Origin: DATHVR01 sp035461175
Lineage (GTDB): Bacteria > Actinomycetota > Acidimicrobiia > Spongiisociales > ZC4RG35
Direction of reading: 5' to 3'
DNA: 51,853 bases
Assembly: GCA_035461175.1 (NCBI GenBank)
Contig: DATHVR010000114.1
Location: 1-51,853 of the forward strand
The position numbers were made by a program, and so were the translations under genes. Below, in pieces: positions 1 through 8,835 of this stretch. The notes under the pieces were generated by a model. It saw nothing but the letters and a program-made list of their open reading frames with translations, was not told where the DNA came from and did not search any database. How positions within the stretch are numbered: position 1 is the stretch's first letter; each line of letters starts with the position of its first letter.

Positions 1-169
1 CGGCCTCCCGGCACCGGGCCCGGATGTGGTCGACGTCGTAGACGAACAGGGGAGTGCCGTACTCCTCGGCCAGAGTGGCCACCTCGCACCCGGCGACGAA
101 CAGGCTCCCATCCTGGATTCGGGCATTGTCGGAAAGGAGACGCGTGGGGATGGGATCCGTTGCGCTCAA
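1..169 (-). CDS. lysA: Diaminopimelate decarboxylase, N-terminal fragment (cut by window edge)
   Basis: Only the first 56 codons are inside the window. Translation of the minus strand from a TTG at 169 gives MSATDPIPTRLLSDNARIQD, then a segment with EEYGTPLFVYD and DHIRARCREA. This matches the usual opening of LysA, where a fold-III PLP decarboxylase begins with a GTPL(F/Y)VYD strand. The family enzyme removes CO2 from meso-diaminopimelate to make lysine. The TTG start overlaps the TGA stop of the upstream ligase as TTGA (169-166), so the two are probably cotranslated. The PLP lysine and the C-terminal barrel lie outside the window. The fragment is too short for a catalogue ORF, but its reading frame is clear. 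Confidence 0.85.
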   Translation of the reverse strand, partial: MSATDPIPTRLLSDNARIQDGSLFVAGCEVATLAEEYGTPLFVYDVDHIRARCREA

Positions 170-2097
170 AGGCGGTCGATTCCCTCGAGGGAGTCGGGGT
201 TCTCGAGGCTGGAGACGTCTCCGACGTCCTTGCCCAGCGCGATGGCGCGCACCACCCGGCGCATGATCTTGGCAGATCGGGTCCGGGGCAGGTCGGCTAC
301 GAGTTGCACGCTGGAGGGGCGAAACGCCTTCCCCAGGGCGTCCGCCACAGCGGCCGACACCGCCTCGGCCAATGCCGGGGTCCGCTCGTGGCCGGGGGCG
401 GGGACGGCGAAGATCGCCACCGACTCGCCCTTGACCGGGTCGGGCACACCGACCGCGGCCGCCATCACGATCTCGTCCATCGCCACCACCGCCGACTCGA
501 TCTCGGCCGGCCCAACCCGCTTGCCGGCGATGTTGAGGGTGTCGTCGGAGCGGCCGTGGAGATACCAGAAGCCGTCCTCGTCGATCGAGGCCCAGTCCCC
601 GTGCACCCAGACCCCGGGGAAGCGGTCCCAGTAGGTGGCCAGGTAGCGGTCGGGTTCCTTCCAGAAGCCCCGGGTCATGCCCGGCCACGGGGAGCGGATC
701 ACCAGCTCGCCCACCTCGCCGCGCATCGGGTTACCCCCTTGGTCGACGACGTCCGCCTCCATTCCCAGGCAGGGGCCTCCTAGGGCGGTGGGCTTGATTC
801 CCTGCAGGAGATTGACCGAGAGAATCCCGGCTCCGATCTCTGTCCCGCCCGACAGGTTGACGATCGGAATCAGTTCGTCGCCCACCTCACGGAACAGCCA
901 CCACCATGGATCGGGATTCCACGGCTCGCCGGTGGAGCCGAAAGCCAGCAGCGAAGACAGATCGTGACGTCGGGCGAGTTCGGCGCCGTGGGGCTGGAGG
1001 GCCCGCACCAGGGTGGGCGAGAGGCCGAGGTGGGTGATGCGGTGCTTGGCGACGATCTCCCAGAGCCGGTCCGGGCCGGGGTGGTCGGGGGCTCCGTCGT
1101 AGGCGACGATTGAGGCCCCGTTCGCCAGACCGGCCACCACCAGAAAGGGGCCCATGATCCAACCCATGTCGGTGGCCCACATCAGCCGGTCACCGGCCGA
1201 CACGTCCATCTGGAAGGCGCCCTCTTGCGCGATTTTCACCGTGAATCCTCCATGGACGTGCACGGCGCCCTTGGGTCGACCGGTGGTCCCCGACGTGTAG
1301 GCCAACAGCACCGGTTGCTCCGAGGGGAGCGGAACGGGACCAAGCGGAGAGGAATCCAGCAAGGACTCCCAGGTAAGGTCCCGTCCGTCGGTCCAGGGAA
1401 CGTCGCCCCGACCGGCGTAGTCGACCACGACGACGTGGTCGATGCCTTCCCCCGCCTCCGCCACGGCGGAATCGGCCGACTCCTTCATCGTCACCAGGCG
1501 GCCCCTCCGCGAGAAGCCGTCCGCGCAGACGAGGACCCGGGGCCGGGGGTCGGCCAGACGGGTGGCCACCGCCTCGGCGGCGTAGCCCGAGAAGATGGGA
1601 ATGAACACTGCTCCGATGCGGGCAATCGCCAGCAGGGCGATCACGGCCTCCGCCGACATCGGCAGATACACGGCCACGGCGTCGCCGGCCTCCACCCCCA
1701 GAGAACGCAGCCCGCCCGCGACCCGGCTCACCCGATCGGCCAGCTCCTGAAAGGTCAGCGACAACGAGCTGCCGTCCTCACGCTCGGCGATGATGGCGGG
1801 CGCCGTCGGGGTCGCGGCCGCCCATCGATCGACGCAGGCGGCGGAGAGGTTCAACTCGCCACCTTCGAACCAGGTGGTCCATTCCGGGCCCCGGCTCCGG
1901 TCGGCGACCTTCGTATATCGAGTCGAGAAGGGGATGCCCAGGAACTCCACCACCGCGTCCCAGAACCAATCGGGATCCTCCACGGACCTCGAGTACAGAT
2001 CTTCGTAGCTGGAGATGTCGTGGCGGCGCATGAACTCGGATGTGCGGGCGGCGGCGGCCCGCTCGGGCCCAGGAGTCCATACGATCTGGTCCGGCAT
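166..2097 (-). CDS. AMP-forming acyl/acetyl-CoA synthetase (ACS-like)
   Basis: A 643-residue adenylate-forming enzyme that activates a short carboxylic acid to its CoA thioester through an acyl-AMP. The N-terminal part (FWDAVVEFLGIPF) resembles the acetyl-CoA/acetoacetyl-CoA synthetase N-domain. The ATP-binding P-loop is LLAYTSGTTGRPKGAVHVHG. The hinge and adenine segment reads HGDWASIDEDGFWYLHGRSD, and the C-terminal catalytic lysine sits in TRSAKIMRR. I chose the ATG at 2097 because an AGGA element precedes it and the family N-terminus begins there; the open frame runs further upstream. The length suits the ACS/propionyl-CoA synthetase family, but the substrate cannot be read from sequence. 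The gene lies directly upstream of lysA, overlapping by 4 bases, with no obvious functional link. Confidence 0.88.
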   Translation of the reverse strand: MPDQIVWTPGPERAAAARTSEFMRRHDISSYEDLYSRSVEDPDWFWDAVVEFLGIPFSTRYTKVADRSRGPEWTTWFEGGELNLSAACVDRWAAATPTAPAIIAEREDGSSLSLTFQELADRVSRVAGGLRSLGVEAGDAVAVYLPMSAEAVIALLAIARIGAVFIPIFSGYAAEAVATRLADPRPRVLVCADGFSRRGRLVTMKESADSAVAEAGEGIDHVVVVDYAGRGDVPWTDGRDLTWESLLDSSPLGPVPLPSEQPVLLAYTSGTTGRPKGAVHVHGGFTVKIAQEGAFQMDVSAGDRLMWATDMGWIMGPFLVVAGLANGASIVAYDGAPDHPGPDRLWEIVAKHRITHLGLSPTLVRALQPHGAELARRHDLSSLLAFGSTGEPWNPDPWWWLFREVGDELIPIVNLSGGTEIGAGILSVNLLQGIKPTALGGPCLGMEADVVDQGGNPMRGEVGELVIRSPWPGMTRGFWKEPDRYLATYWDRFPGVWVHGDWASIDEDGFWYLHGRSDDTLNIAGKRVGPAEIESAVVAMDEIVMAAAVGVPDPVKGESVAIFAVPAPGHERTPALAEAVSAAVADALGKAFRPSSVQLVADLPRTRSAKIMRRVVRAIALGKDVGDVSSLENPDSLEGIDRL

Positions 2098-2204
2098 CGG
2101 CGTTTTCCTCCATCTCTCGGTCGGACAAAGGGTAAGCGGGTGGCAATGACCTCTGGGCACCGGCGTGACTTCTACTCTCTGGCGGACATGACCCGGCCCC
2201 GATC

Positions 2205-3299
2205 GTGAACGAGATTCCGTCCTCATCCCTGCGCCGCGCCTCACTCACGGTGGCCCTCACGCTCCTGGGGGTGCTGGCGGTCGTCTGGTTCTTGATCCAG
2301 GTCAAGGTCCTGCTCTACATGATCTTCGTGTCCCTGTTCATCGCCGTCGCCCTCGAGCCGGCCGTGCAGTTCCTGGACAAACGCGGGTGGCGGCGAGGAG
2401 CAGCCACCGGCGTGGTGTTCCTGGCGGTGGCGGTGGCCTCGATCGGGCTGGTCGCCTCGGTGGTGCCGGTGGTGATCGGCCAGGCCGCCGGCCTGCTCTC
2501 GGACATCCCCGATTATCTGGGAGAAGTCGAGCGGCTGGTAGACGATTGGCTCGAGATCGACCTGCTCACCCCCTCGGCCGAGGAAGAGGTGACCGGGGCC
2601 GGGAGTTTGCTCGAACGCCTGGGGACCGGGATCGCCGGGGGGCTGGTGGGCTTCGGATCGACCGTGATCGGGGCCACCTTCCAGGCGTTCACGATCGCCC
2701 TGTTCTCCTTCTACATGATCGCCGAGGCGCCCAAACTGCGCCGGACGGTGCTCTCGTTCCTGCCTGCTCGGCGCCAGCGGGAGGCGCTGCGAATATGGGA
2801 GATAGCGGTAGAGAAGACCGGCGCCTACGTCTATTCCCGCACGATCCTCGCCATCGTGGGGGCGGCCTTCACCACCGGGTTGCTGTTGGTGCTCGACGTC
2901 GACTTTGCCCTGGCGCTGGGCATCTGGGTTGGCTTCCTGGGTCAGTTCGTCCCGATCGTGGGAACCTACCTGGGGGCGGTGCTGCCGATCCTGGTGGCCC
3001 TGGCCGACGATCCGATCAAGGCGTTATGGGTGGGTATCGGGCTGGTGGCGTACCAGCAGGTGGAGAATCTCGTGATCGGGCCCCGTATCACCGCTCGCAC
3101 CATGGCCATCCATCCGGCCGTGTCCGTGGGTGCCATCGTGATGGGGGGGACCATGATGGGCGCCTCGGGTGTGGTTTTGGCCCTGCCCGTCACGGCCATC
3201 GTCCAGGCCGTCATCTCCACCACCATCGAACGGCATCAGGTAGTGGACGGCGGCGATGAGGATGCCACCGCCACACGATTCAAGCCCGGTGTCGGCTAG
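2205..3299 (+). CDS. AI-2E transporter family (PerM/YdiK-type) membrane protein
   Basis: A 364-residue integral membrane protein. An N-terminal hydrophobic pair (about residues 12-55) is followed by a hydrophobic segment at 65-95. A soluble amphipathic region (about 95-145) comes next, then a C-terminal bundle with LGQFVPIVGTYLGAVLPILV and QQVENLVIGPRI, the conserved family segments. Members were named for autoinducer-2 export, but many act in ion or metabolite efflux, so no substrate can be assigned. It starts with GTG at 2205, divergent from the ACS-like gene with 107 bases between them. The acidic tail (DGGDEDATATRF) is probably cytoplasmic. Confidence 0.87.
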   Translation: MNEIPSSSLRRASLTVALTLLGVLAVVWFLIQVKVLLYMIFVSLFIAVALEPAVQFLDKRGWRRGAATGVVFLAVAVASIGLVASVVPVVIGQAAGLLSDIPDYLGEVERLVDDWLEIDLLTPSAEEEVTGAGSLLERLGTGIAGGLVGFGSTVIGATFQAFTIALFSFYMIAEAPKLRRTVLSFLPARRQREALRIWEIAVEKTGAYVYSRTILAIVGAAFTTGLLLVLDVDFALALGIWVGFLGQFVPIVGTYLGAVLPILVALADDPIKALWVGIGLVAYQQVENLVIGPRITARTMAIHPAVSVGAIVMGGTMMGASGVVLALPVTAIVQAVISTTIERHQVVDGGDEDATATRFKPGVG

Positions 3300-3332
3300 G
3301 GCCGAAGGTCCCTGGGGCATCGCTGCAGGTAG

Positions 3333-3362
3333 TTGCTACGATTCTAGAGCGGGGTCTATGCT
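3333..3362 (+). promoter_or_regulatory. Candidate promoter of the substrate-binding-protein gene
   Basis: TTGCTA at 3333-3338 and TATGCT at 3357-3362 are separated by 18 bases, a sigma-70-like arrangement in the only sizeable gap before the binding-protein gene. The 3300-3423 interval otherwise holds only a purine-rich ribosome-binding site (AGAGGGAAG, about 3412-3420) before the ATG at 3424. Confidence 0.45.
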
Positions 3363-3423
3363 CGCCCGCATAGTGTGGGCACAGCCCCGCGAATCGAAAC
3401 ACCCAGAGAAGAGGGAAGAATCG

Positions 3424-5391
3424 ATGACAGCAATGAGAAAGAGGGCGTCCTTTGTGCGTCTCCTGGCTCTGATCGCAGTCCTCTCCCTGGTGGCCGCCGC
3501 TTGCACGAGCGACACCACCCCGGAGACCACCGAAGGTGGCACGGACACGACCGCAGCGCCCACGGAGACCACCGAGGCCCCCGATACCACAGACGCGCCG
3601 GACGACACCACCGATACGACGGCACCCCCGTCGACCGACGGTGAGGGCGGCGAGTTGGCTGAATACACCATGGGTATATTTGCCGACGTCACCACCGACA
3701 ACTACTGGAACGCCGCCGACAGCACCGGGGCCACGGTATGGAATGCATACCTGCTGGATCCCACCCGGGCATCTCTGTACACACTGACGTATCCCGGAAT
3801 CGAGATGAAGAACGCGGTCGCCGCCGACGAGGAGCTCCCCGCTCCCACCCAGGACGGCGACGCATGGGTGGCCGAGGTGACGCTGAAGGAAGCGCAATGG
3901 AGCGATGGCACCCCCATCACCGCCAATGATGTTGCCTTCACCTACAACACCGCGGTCGAGTTCGAGCTCGGTGGCAACTGGCCGGACTACGTCGACACCG
4001 ACGTCATCACCGGCGTCGAGGCCGTCGACGACTCCACCGTGCGTGTCACCTTCAACGCCGAGCCCGGTCTGGCCGTCTGGGGCACCGGTACCGGTGTGCC
4101 GTTCATGCCCATCATGCCCGAGAGCTTCTGGGGTCCGGTGGTCGAAGAGGCCCGCGGCTCCGACGACCCGGCCGGCGCTCTGCGCGCCGCCACGGCCGTC
4201 GAGGAGCCCGCAGGTGGCGCAACGGTTTTCGTGGAGCGGCAGGAAGGCAGCTTCGCTGCCTCCGCCGCCAACCCGAACTACTACAACCAGGGTGAGACGA
4301 TCGAGTCCGGTGGCGTCACCTATGAAGACGGGGCCTTTGCCCAGGACTTCCAGTTCAACTTCTACGGTGGCCAGGACCAGGCGGTGCTCGCCCTCGCCGA
4401 GGGTGAGACCGACTTCCTGCTCAACCCCCTGGGCATGCAGCGCGGTCTCCAGGACCAGGTTGCCGAAAACCCGGACCTGACCGCCATCGTCAACCCCACC
4501 AACGGCTTCCGCTACATGGCCTTCAACCTGACCCGGGCTCCCATGAGCGACCTCGCCTTCCGGCAGGCGCTCGCCGTCGTCACCGACAAGGAGTTCGTGA
4601 CCCAGAACGTCCTCCAGGGCGTGGCGTACCCCGTGTACACCATGGTTCCCGAGGGCAATGAGGCCTGGTACAACGAAGAGGTCGCGAGTGAGGTCTCCGC
4701 CAACCAGATGGCCGAGGCCACGACTGGTGAGCGCGTCCAGCGCGCCGTGGAGATCCTGTCCGAAGCCGGATACACGTGGGAGACCGAGCCTGCGGTCGAC
4801 GCCGAGAGCGATGCCGTGACCGCCGGTGTGGGTCTGACCGATCCCGACGGCAACGTGATTCCTCGCCTCGAGGTCATCACGCCTACCGCGGCGTACGACC
4901 CGCTTCGGGCCGCCTTCGGTACCGCCATCTCGGGCTTCGCCCGTCAGATCGGTATCGACCTGGTGTCCATCCCGACCGAGTTCAACACGATCATCGACCA
5001 GGTGTACGTGCCGAATGACGCCGGCGAGCTGGACTACGACATGTTCATCCTCGGCTGGTCGCTGGGGAACCCGGCCCTGCCCACGTTCCACGAGTCCTTC
5101 TTCGCCTCGAAGAACCAGACCGTGGTCAACGACGGCAACAACAACACCGGGTATGAGAACGCAGAGTTCGACGCTCTCGTCGAGGAGTTCAACGCCGCCA
5201 CCACGGTGGAAGAGGCGTATGACCTGATGTGGCAGATGGAGGCCAACCTGGCCGAGAACCTGCCTTACGTCACTCTGTTCGACACCGGAATCCTGGAGTT
5301 CTACAACAACCGGGTGGAGTATCCGTTCACGGAGACTCTCTCGGGCCTCCAGTTCCTGTCTGGAATGCAGGCGGGCGTCAAGTCCTCCTGA
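3424..5391 (+). CDS. Peptide/solute ABC transporter substrate-binding lipoprotein (SBP family 5)
   Basis: A 655-residue extracytoplasmic binding protein. The signal peptide ends in a lipobox-like LVAAAC near residue 27, followed by a Thr/Asp/Pro-rich linker (about residues 28-75) and an SBP_bac_5 domain with WSDGTPITANDVAFTYNTAV, the classic Opp/Dpp signature. The start at 3424 follows AGAGGGAAG; the open frame upstream has no such site. Binding proteins of this family deliver di- or oligopeptides, nickel chelates, sugars or opines, so the ligand is open. It is larger than typical DppA (about 535 residues) because of the linker. Two strong hairpins follow the stop, and the permeases have their own promoter, so this gene may be expressed separately and more strongly. 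Confidence 0.92.
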   Translation: MTAMRKRASFVRLLALIAVLSLVAAACTSDTTPETTEGGTDTTAAPTETTEAPDTTDAPDDTTDTTAPPSTDGEGGELAEYTMGIFADVTTDNYWNAADSTGATVWNAYLLDPTRASLYTLTYPGIEMKNAVAADEELPAPTQDGDAWVAEVTLKEAQWSDGTPITANDVAFTYNTAVEFELGGNWPDYVDTDVITGVEAVDDSTVRVTFNAEPGLAVWGTGTGVPFMPIMPESFWGPVVEEARGSDDPAGALRAATAVEEPAGGATVFVERQEGSFAASAANPNYYNQGETIESGGVTYEDGAFAQDFQFNFYGGQDQAVLALAEGETDFLLNPLGMQRGLQDQVAENPDLTAIVNPTNGFRYMAFNLTRAPMSDLAFRQALAVVTDKEFVTQNVLQGVAYPVYTMVPEGNEAWYNEEVASEVSANQMAEATTGERVQRAVEILSEAGYTWETEPAVDAESDAVTAGVGLTDPDGNVIPRLEVITPTAAYDPLRAAFGTAISGFARQIGIDLVSIPTEFNTIIDQVYVPNDAGELDYDMFILGWSLGNPALPTFHESFFASKNQTVVNDGNNNTGYENAEFDALVEEFNAATTVEEAYDLMWQMEANLAENLPYVTLFDTGILEFYNNRVEYPFTETLSGLQFLSGMQAGVKSS

Positions 5392-5407
5392 TCCAGTCCT
5401 GATCGAG

Positions 5408-5433
5408 TTGGGGGCGGAGCGATCCGCCCCCAA
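5408..5433 (+). terminator. Perfect 11-bp stem-loop after the binding-protein gene
   Basis: TTGGGGGCGGA (5408-5418), loop GCGA, and its exact complement (5423-5433). It begins 17 bases after the stop codon. There is no U-tract, so it would be a U-less GC-rich terminator or an mRNA 3'-end stabiliser. Confidence 0.7.
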
Positions 5434-5444
5434 CCCACACTTGG

Positions 5445-5474
5445 GGCCTGTCCTCCGAACCCGGAGGACAGGCC
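5445..5474 (+). terminator. Perfect 13-bp stem-loop, second of a tandem pair
   Basis: GGCCTGTCCTCCG (5445-5457), loop AACC, exact complement at 5462-5474. It lies 11 bases after the first hairpin and ends 8 bases before the TAGGAT promoter element. The pair probably insulates the binding-protein transcript from the permease operon. No U-tract follows. Confidence 0.7.
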
Positions 5475-5482
5475 GCCCGAGT

Positions 5483-5488
5483 TAGGAT
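5483..5488 (+). promoter_or_regulatory. Candidate -10 element (TAGGAT) of the permease operon
   Basis: TAGGAT lies 9 bases before the ATG at 5498, with no Shine-Dalgarno between. This fits a leaderless or near-leaderless transcript that starts after the two hairpins. The expected -35 region would fall inside the second hairpin and has no consensus. Confidence 0.5.
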
Positions 5489-5497
5489 CCCACCCAA

Positions 5498-6655
5498 ATG
5501 GTCAAATTCCTCGCACGCCGGTTCGCGCAGATGTTCGTCCTTTTCGTCGCGTTCCTGACCATTGTTTTCTTCCTGCTCCACGCCATGCCCGGCGACATCA
5601 GCAACCAGTTGATCGGGAATCCCAACATCCCGCCGGAGCAGCGCCAGATCCTCCGGGAGACCCTGGGCCTCGACAAGCCGCTCCCCGAGCAGTACCTCAC
5701 CTACATAACCAACTTCTTTCGGGGTGAACTCGGCGTCAGCTTCACCCGCTACCCGCAGGATGTCTCCACGGTGATCGGAGCCGCCCTGCCCCGTACCCTC
5801 GTTTTGTTCCTGGCCGCCACCCTGTTGGCCTTTTGGCTCGGATTCAAGAGCGGCAAGCTCATCGCCTGGGGCCGCGAGACCGGCACTGAAAAGGCCTTCA
5901 TCGTCGGTGGTGTCTTCCTCCAAACTGTGTTCTATCCGTGGTTCGCCCTGGTCATGCTGTGGTTCTTCGGCTCGGTGCTGGGGTGGTTCCCGCTGGGCCG
6001 GTTCATAGACGCCAACCTGTGGCGGGGCGCTGACTTCAACAGCTCCACCGTGTTCAACCTCCTCATCCTCTCGGCGTTCGTGGCCGTGGCCGTTTACGCG
6101 CTGGGACGGGTCGTGTTCAACCGGGTAAGCCCAGATCCGATGCTGCAGGGCCGGATGCGGCGGATCCTGGCGTTCGTCGTCGTGGCGGTCCTCGTCCTCT
6201 ACTGGTATCTCTCGCCCATGCGCAGCTTCGCCTGGGACATCGTCCATCACACCATGCTCCCCGTGTTCACCCTGGCGGCGGTGGCCTTCGGAGCCACCAT
6301 GCTGCTCACCAGAAGCGCCATGCTGGAGACGCTGGGCGAGGATTACATCCTCACCGCCCGCGCCAAGGGTCTGCCCGAAAAGGTGATCCGCGATCGACAT
6401 GCCGCCCGCAACGCCATGCTCCCGGTCACCACCTCACTGGTGCTGTCCCTCGCCTTTGTCATCGGAGGCGGCATCGTCACCGAGAACATCTTTTCGTGGC
6501 CGGGGATGGGCTCGCTGCTCCTCGAAGCGGTACAGCGCGAAGACATCCCCCTCGCCATCGGAACTCTCTCCATCGTGGGCGTGTTGGCCCTGGTGGGCCA
6601 CCTGGTAGCCGACGTGCTGTATACCATCCTCGATCCCCGCATCCGCATCGCATGA
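5498..6655 (+). CDS. ABC transporter permease, DppB/OppB type (B1)
   Basis: A 385-residue inner-membrane permease. The N-terminus (FLARRFAQMFVLFVAFLTIV) carries the first helix, followed by the external loop with AMPGD and LGLDKPLPEQYLTYI, typical of the DppB family. The cytoplasmic EAA loop, which docks the ATPase, is ILTARAKGLPEKVIRDRHAA near residue 290. The last segment ends LDPRIRIA. It is longer than DppB (about 340) because of an extra hydrophobic segment around residues 180-235. The next gene begins 10 bases after the stop, and it should pair with permease C1. Confidence 0.9.
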   Translation: MVKFLARRFAQMFVLFVAFLTIVFFLLHAMPGDISNQLIGNPNIPPEQRQILRETLGLDKPLPEQYLTYITNFFRGELGVSFTRYPQDVSTVIGAALPRTLVLFLAATLLAFWLGFKSGKLIAWGRETGTEKAFIVGGVFLQTVFYPWFALVMLWFFGSVLGWFPLGRFIDANLWRGADFNSSTVFNLLILSAFVAVAVYALGRVVFNRVSPDPMLQGRMRRILAFVVVAVLVLYWYLSPMRSFAWDIVHHTMLPVFTLAAVAFGATMLLTRSAMLETLGEDYILTARAKGLPEKVIRDRHAARNAMLPVTTSLVLSLAFVIGGGIVTENIFSWPGMGSLLLEAVQREDIPLAIGTLSIVGVLALVGHLVADVLYTILDPRIRIA

Positions 6656-6665
6656 AGGGCCTCCG

Positions 6666-7781
6666 ATGAGTGTCGATCTGAGAGAGGAAGAGGGCACCGA
6701 GGATCCGACCGGCCTCGGTCCCGTCGAAGTCACTCAGGTGCCGATGTGGCGAATCCGCTGGCGGCTGTTCAGACGCAGCTTTGCCCGCAACTGGTCTCTC
6801 TTCAAGGAGAACCGGATGGGCGTGGTGGGCCTGATCATCATCGGGATCTTCGGACTCATGGCCATCTCACATCCGATCCTGATGGCCACGGTCTGGCCCG
6901 AGGCGATCTACGACCCGGTCCGGGGCTACGACGCCGTCGAGTCCGTGGTGACGATTGTCGAGGAGGTCACCGACCCGGCCACCGAGATGGCGATCGATGA
7001 GGCCCGTTTGCAGCTCAACCCGTTCGTGGACGTCGGTGACACCCTGGTGACCGTGCTCCAGCCCGCCCCGCCCACCACCCAGGGCGATTATCCCCACTAC
7101 CTGGGTACCGATCCCCAGGGTCGCGATGTCCTGTCCCAGCTCCTGTACTCGACGCGCGCCGCCTTCCTGTTGGGTGCGATTGCCGCCTTCACCACCGTGA
7201 TCATCGCCACCACGGTCGGGTCGGTGGCAGCCTATTTCGGCGGGTTCATCGACGGCCTGTTCATGCGCTTCGCCGACCTGATCCTTCTCCTGCCGCTGCT
7301 ACCGGTCCTGTTCGTCGTGGGCCCGCTGTTCGGGCTGACGATGATCAACCTGGGGTTGATCATCGGTGTTCTGAACGGTTTCGGAGGGGTCGCCATCGTG
7401 CTGAAGTCCCAGGCGCTGGCGGTGAAAGTGAAACCGTATATCGACGCCGCCAAGGTGGCGGGCGGGGGCAACTATCACGTGATCTTCCGCCATGTGGTTC
7501 CCAACGTGCTGCCTCTGAGCTTCCTCTACATGATGTTCGGGGTCACGGAGGCCATCGCCATCGAGTCGACCCTGTCGTTCTTCGGGCTCCTCAACGTGCG
7601 CATGACCTGGGGCTTGATGATCAACACCGCCCAGTCGCAGGGCTATCTGCTCAGTGGCATCGACTACTGGTGGCTGCTGTTCCCGGCCGGCTTGGCGGTC
7701 AGCTTCCTGGCCTTCGCCTTCTTCATCGTCGGCCGGGGAATGGACGAGGTCATCAACCCCCGCCTCCGTGCCAGGACGTGA
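6666..7781 (+). CDS. ABC transporter permease, DppC/OppC type (C1)
   Basis: A 371-residue inner-membrane permease and partner of B1. A cytoplasmic N-terminus precedes the first helix (MGVVGLIIIGIFGLMAIS), followed by a long external segment and the family signature HYLGTDPQGRDVLSQLLYS. The EAA loop lies around KPYIDAAKVAGGGNYHVIFR, and the protein ends with INPRLRART. It is longer than DppC (about 300) because the external loop between helices 1 and 2 is expanded (about residues 75-140). An AGGG lies just before the ATG. The next gene begins 13 bases downstream. Confidence 0.9.
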   Translation: MSVDLREEEGTEDPTGLGPVEVTQVPMWRIRWRLFRRSFARNWSLFKENRMGVVGLIIIGIFGLMAISHPILMATVWPEAIYDPVRGYDAVESVVTIVEEVTDPATEMAIDEARLQLNPFVDVGDTLVTVLQPAPPTTQGDYPHYLGTDPQGRDVLSQLLYSTRAAFLLGAIAAFTTVIIATTVGSVAAYFGGFIDGLFMRFADLILLLPLLPVLFVVGPLFGLTMINLGLIIGVLNGFGGVAIVLKSQALAVKVKPYIDAAKVAGGGNYHVIFRHVVPNVLPLSFLYMMFGVTEAIAIESTLSFFGLLNVRMTWGLMINTAQSQGYLLSGIDYWWLLFPAGLAVSFLAFAFFIVGRGMDEVINPRLRART

Positions 7782-7794
7782 CGAAAGGTACTGA

Positions 7795-8835
7795 ATGACG
7801 ATTTCACTGGAGAGCCTTCAGGCGCGCGAGATCGATCCCACCAAACCCCTGCTCGAGGTGGACGGTCTCGTGATGCGCTACGAGGTGAAGGACGGCGATG
7901 TTTCTGCGGTCGAAGACGTCACCTTCACGGTGCACCAGGGCGAGGCAGTCGGTCTGGTGGGGGAGTCGGGTTGCGGAAAGACCTCGGTCGCTCTGTCGCT
8001 GCTCCGTTTGCTGCCCTCCAATGCCCGCTACGTGGATGGAGAGATCCGCCTCAACGGAGTCGACCTCCTCCCCTTGAGTGAGGAGGAGATGCGCACCCAT
8101 CGGTGGCGCAACATCGCCATGGTCTTTCAGGGTGCGATGAACTCATGGAACCCGGTGTATCGAGTGGGGGAACAGATTCGGGAGACGCTCAACACCCACT
8201 ACAAGGGCGTGCTCGCCTACGAGGAGCAGAACGACTTGATGGCGAAGCTCTTCGAGGGTGTCGGACTTCCCCCGGAGATGCTGGAACGGTATCCGCACGA
8301 ATTCTCGGGCGGTATGCGCCAGCGAGCGGTGATCGCCATGGCGTTGGCCTGCAGTCCGGACCTGATCATCGCCGACGAGCCCACCACCGCCCTCGACGTC
8401 ATCGTCCAGGATCAGATCCTCAAGGAGCTGAAGCGAATCCAGCGTGAGATGGGGATGTCGATCATCTACATCTCCCACGACATCGCCGTCATCGCCGAGG
8501 TGACCGACTCGCTGGGTGTCATGTATGCCGGCAAACTGGTGGAGTACGGGCCCACCGATGAGGTCTTCGCCTATCCGCGGCATCCTTACGCCTATCTGCT
8601 GTTGCGCTCGACGCCCTCGATCACCGGCCCCCGTCGTCAGCTGGCTCCGCTGGAGGGTGAGCCTCCCAGCCTGGAGAACCCGCCGACGGGTTGCCGCTTC
8701 CATCCCCGGTGCCCGTTCGCGACCGAGAAATGCGTCACCGACGAGCCGCCGCTGGTCGAGATCATGCCCAACCGCAAGGTGGCATGCTGGAACCACGAAG
8801 ACGTCCCGGCCCTGAAGGAGGCGCTGAAGAAATGA
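7795..8835 (+). CDS. ABC transporter ATPase, DppD/OppD type
   Basis: A 346-residue cytoplasmic ATPase that powers the importer. Walker A is GESGCGKTSVALS, the signature is EFSGGMRQR, and Walker B is LIIADEPTTALD followed by a D-loop and the switch histidine in ISHD. The C-terminal oligopeptide/dipeptide domain has GCRFHPRCPFATEKC, with the cysteines that bind an Fe-S cluster in some Dpp/Opp ATPases. Its ATGA junction with the next ATPase (8832-8835) indicates translational coupling. It probably forms a heterodimer with that ATPase. Confidence 0.94.
   Translation: MTISLESLQAREIDPTKPLLEVDGLVMRYEVKDGDVSAVEDVTFTVHQGEAVGLVGESGCGKTSVALSLLRLLPSNARYVDGEIRLNGVDLLPLSEEEMRTHRWRNIAMVFQGAMNSWNPVYRVGEQIRETLNTHYKGVLAYEEQNDLMAKLFEGVGLPPEMLERYPHEFSGGMRQRAVIAMALACSPDLIIADEPTTALDVIVQDQILKELKRIQREMGMSIIYISHDIAVIAEVTDSLGVMYAGKLVEYGPTDEVFAYPRHPYAYLLLRSTPSITGPRRQLAPLEGEPPSLENPPTGCRFHPRCPFATEKCVTDEPPLVEIMPNRKVACWNHEDVPALKEALKK

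Noticed and set aside
3280..5433. A 717-codon open frame opposite the binding-protein gene
   Set aside because: Its translation is His/Gly/Val/Arg-rich with no family motif. It mirrors a well-supported lipoprotein gene, as expected from high-GC codon bias.
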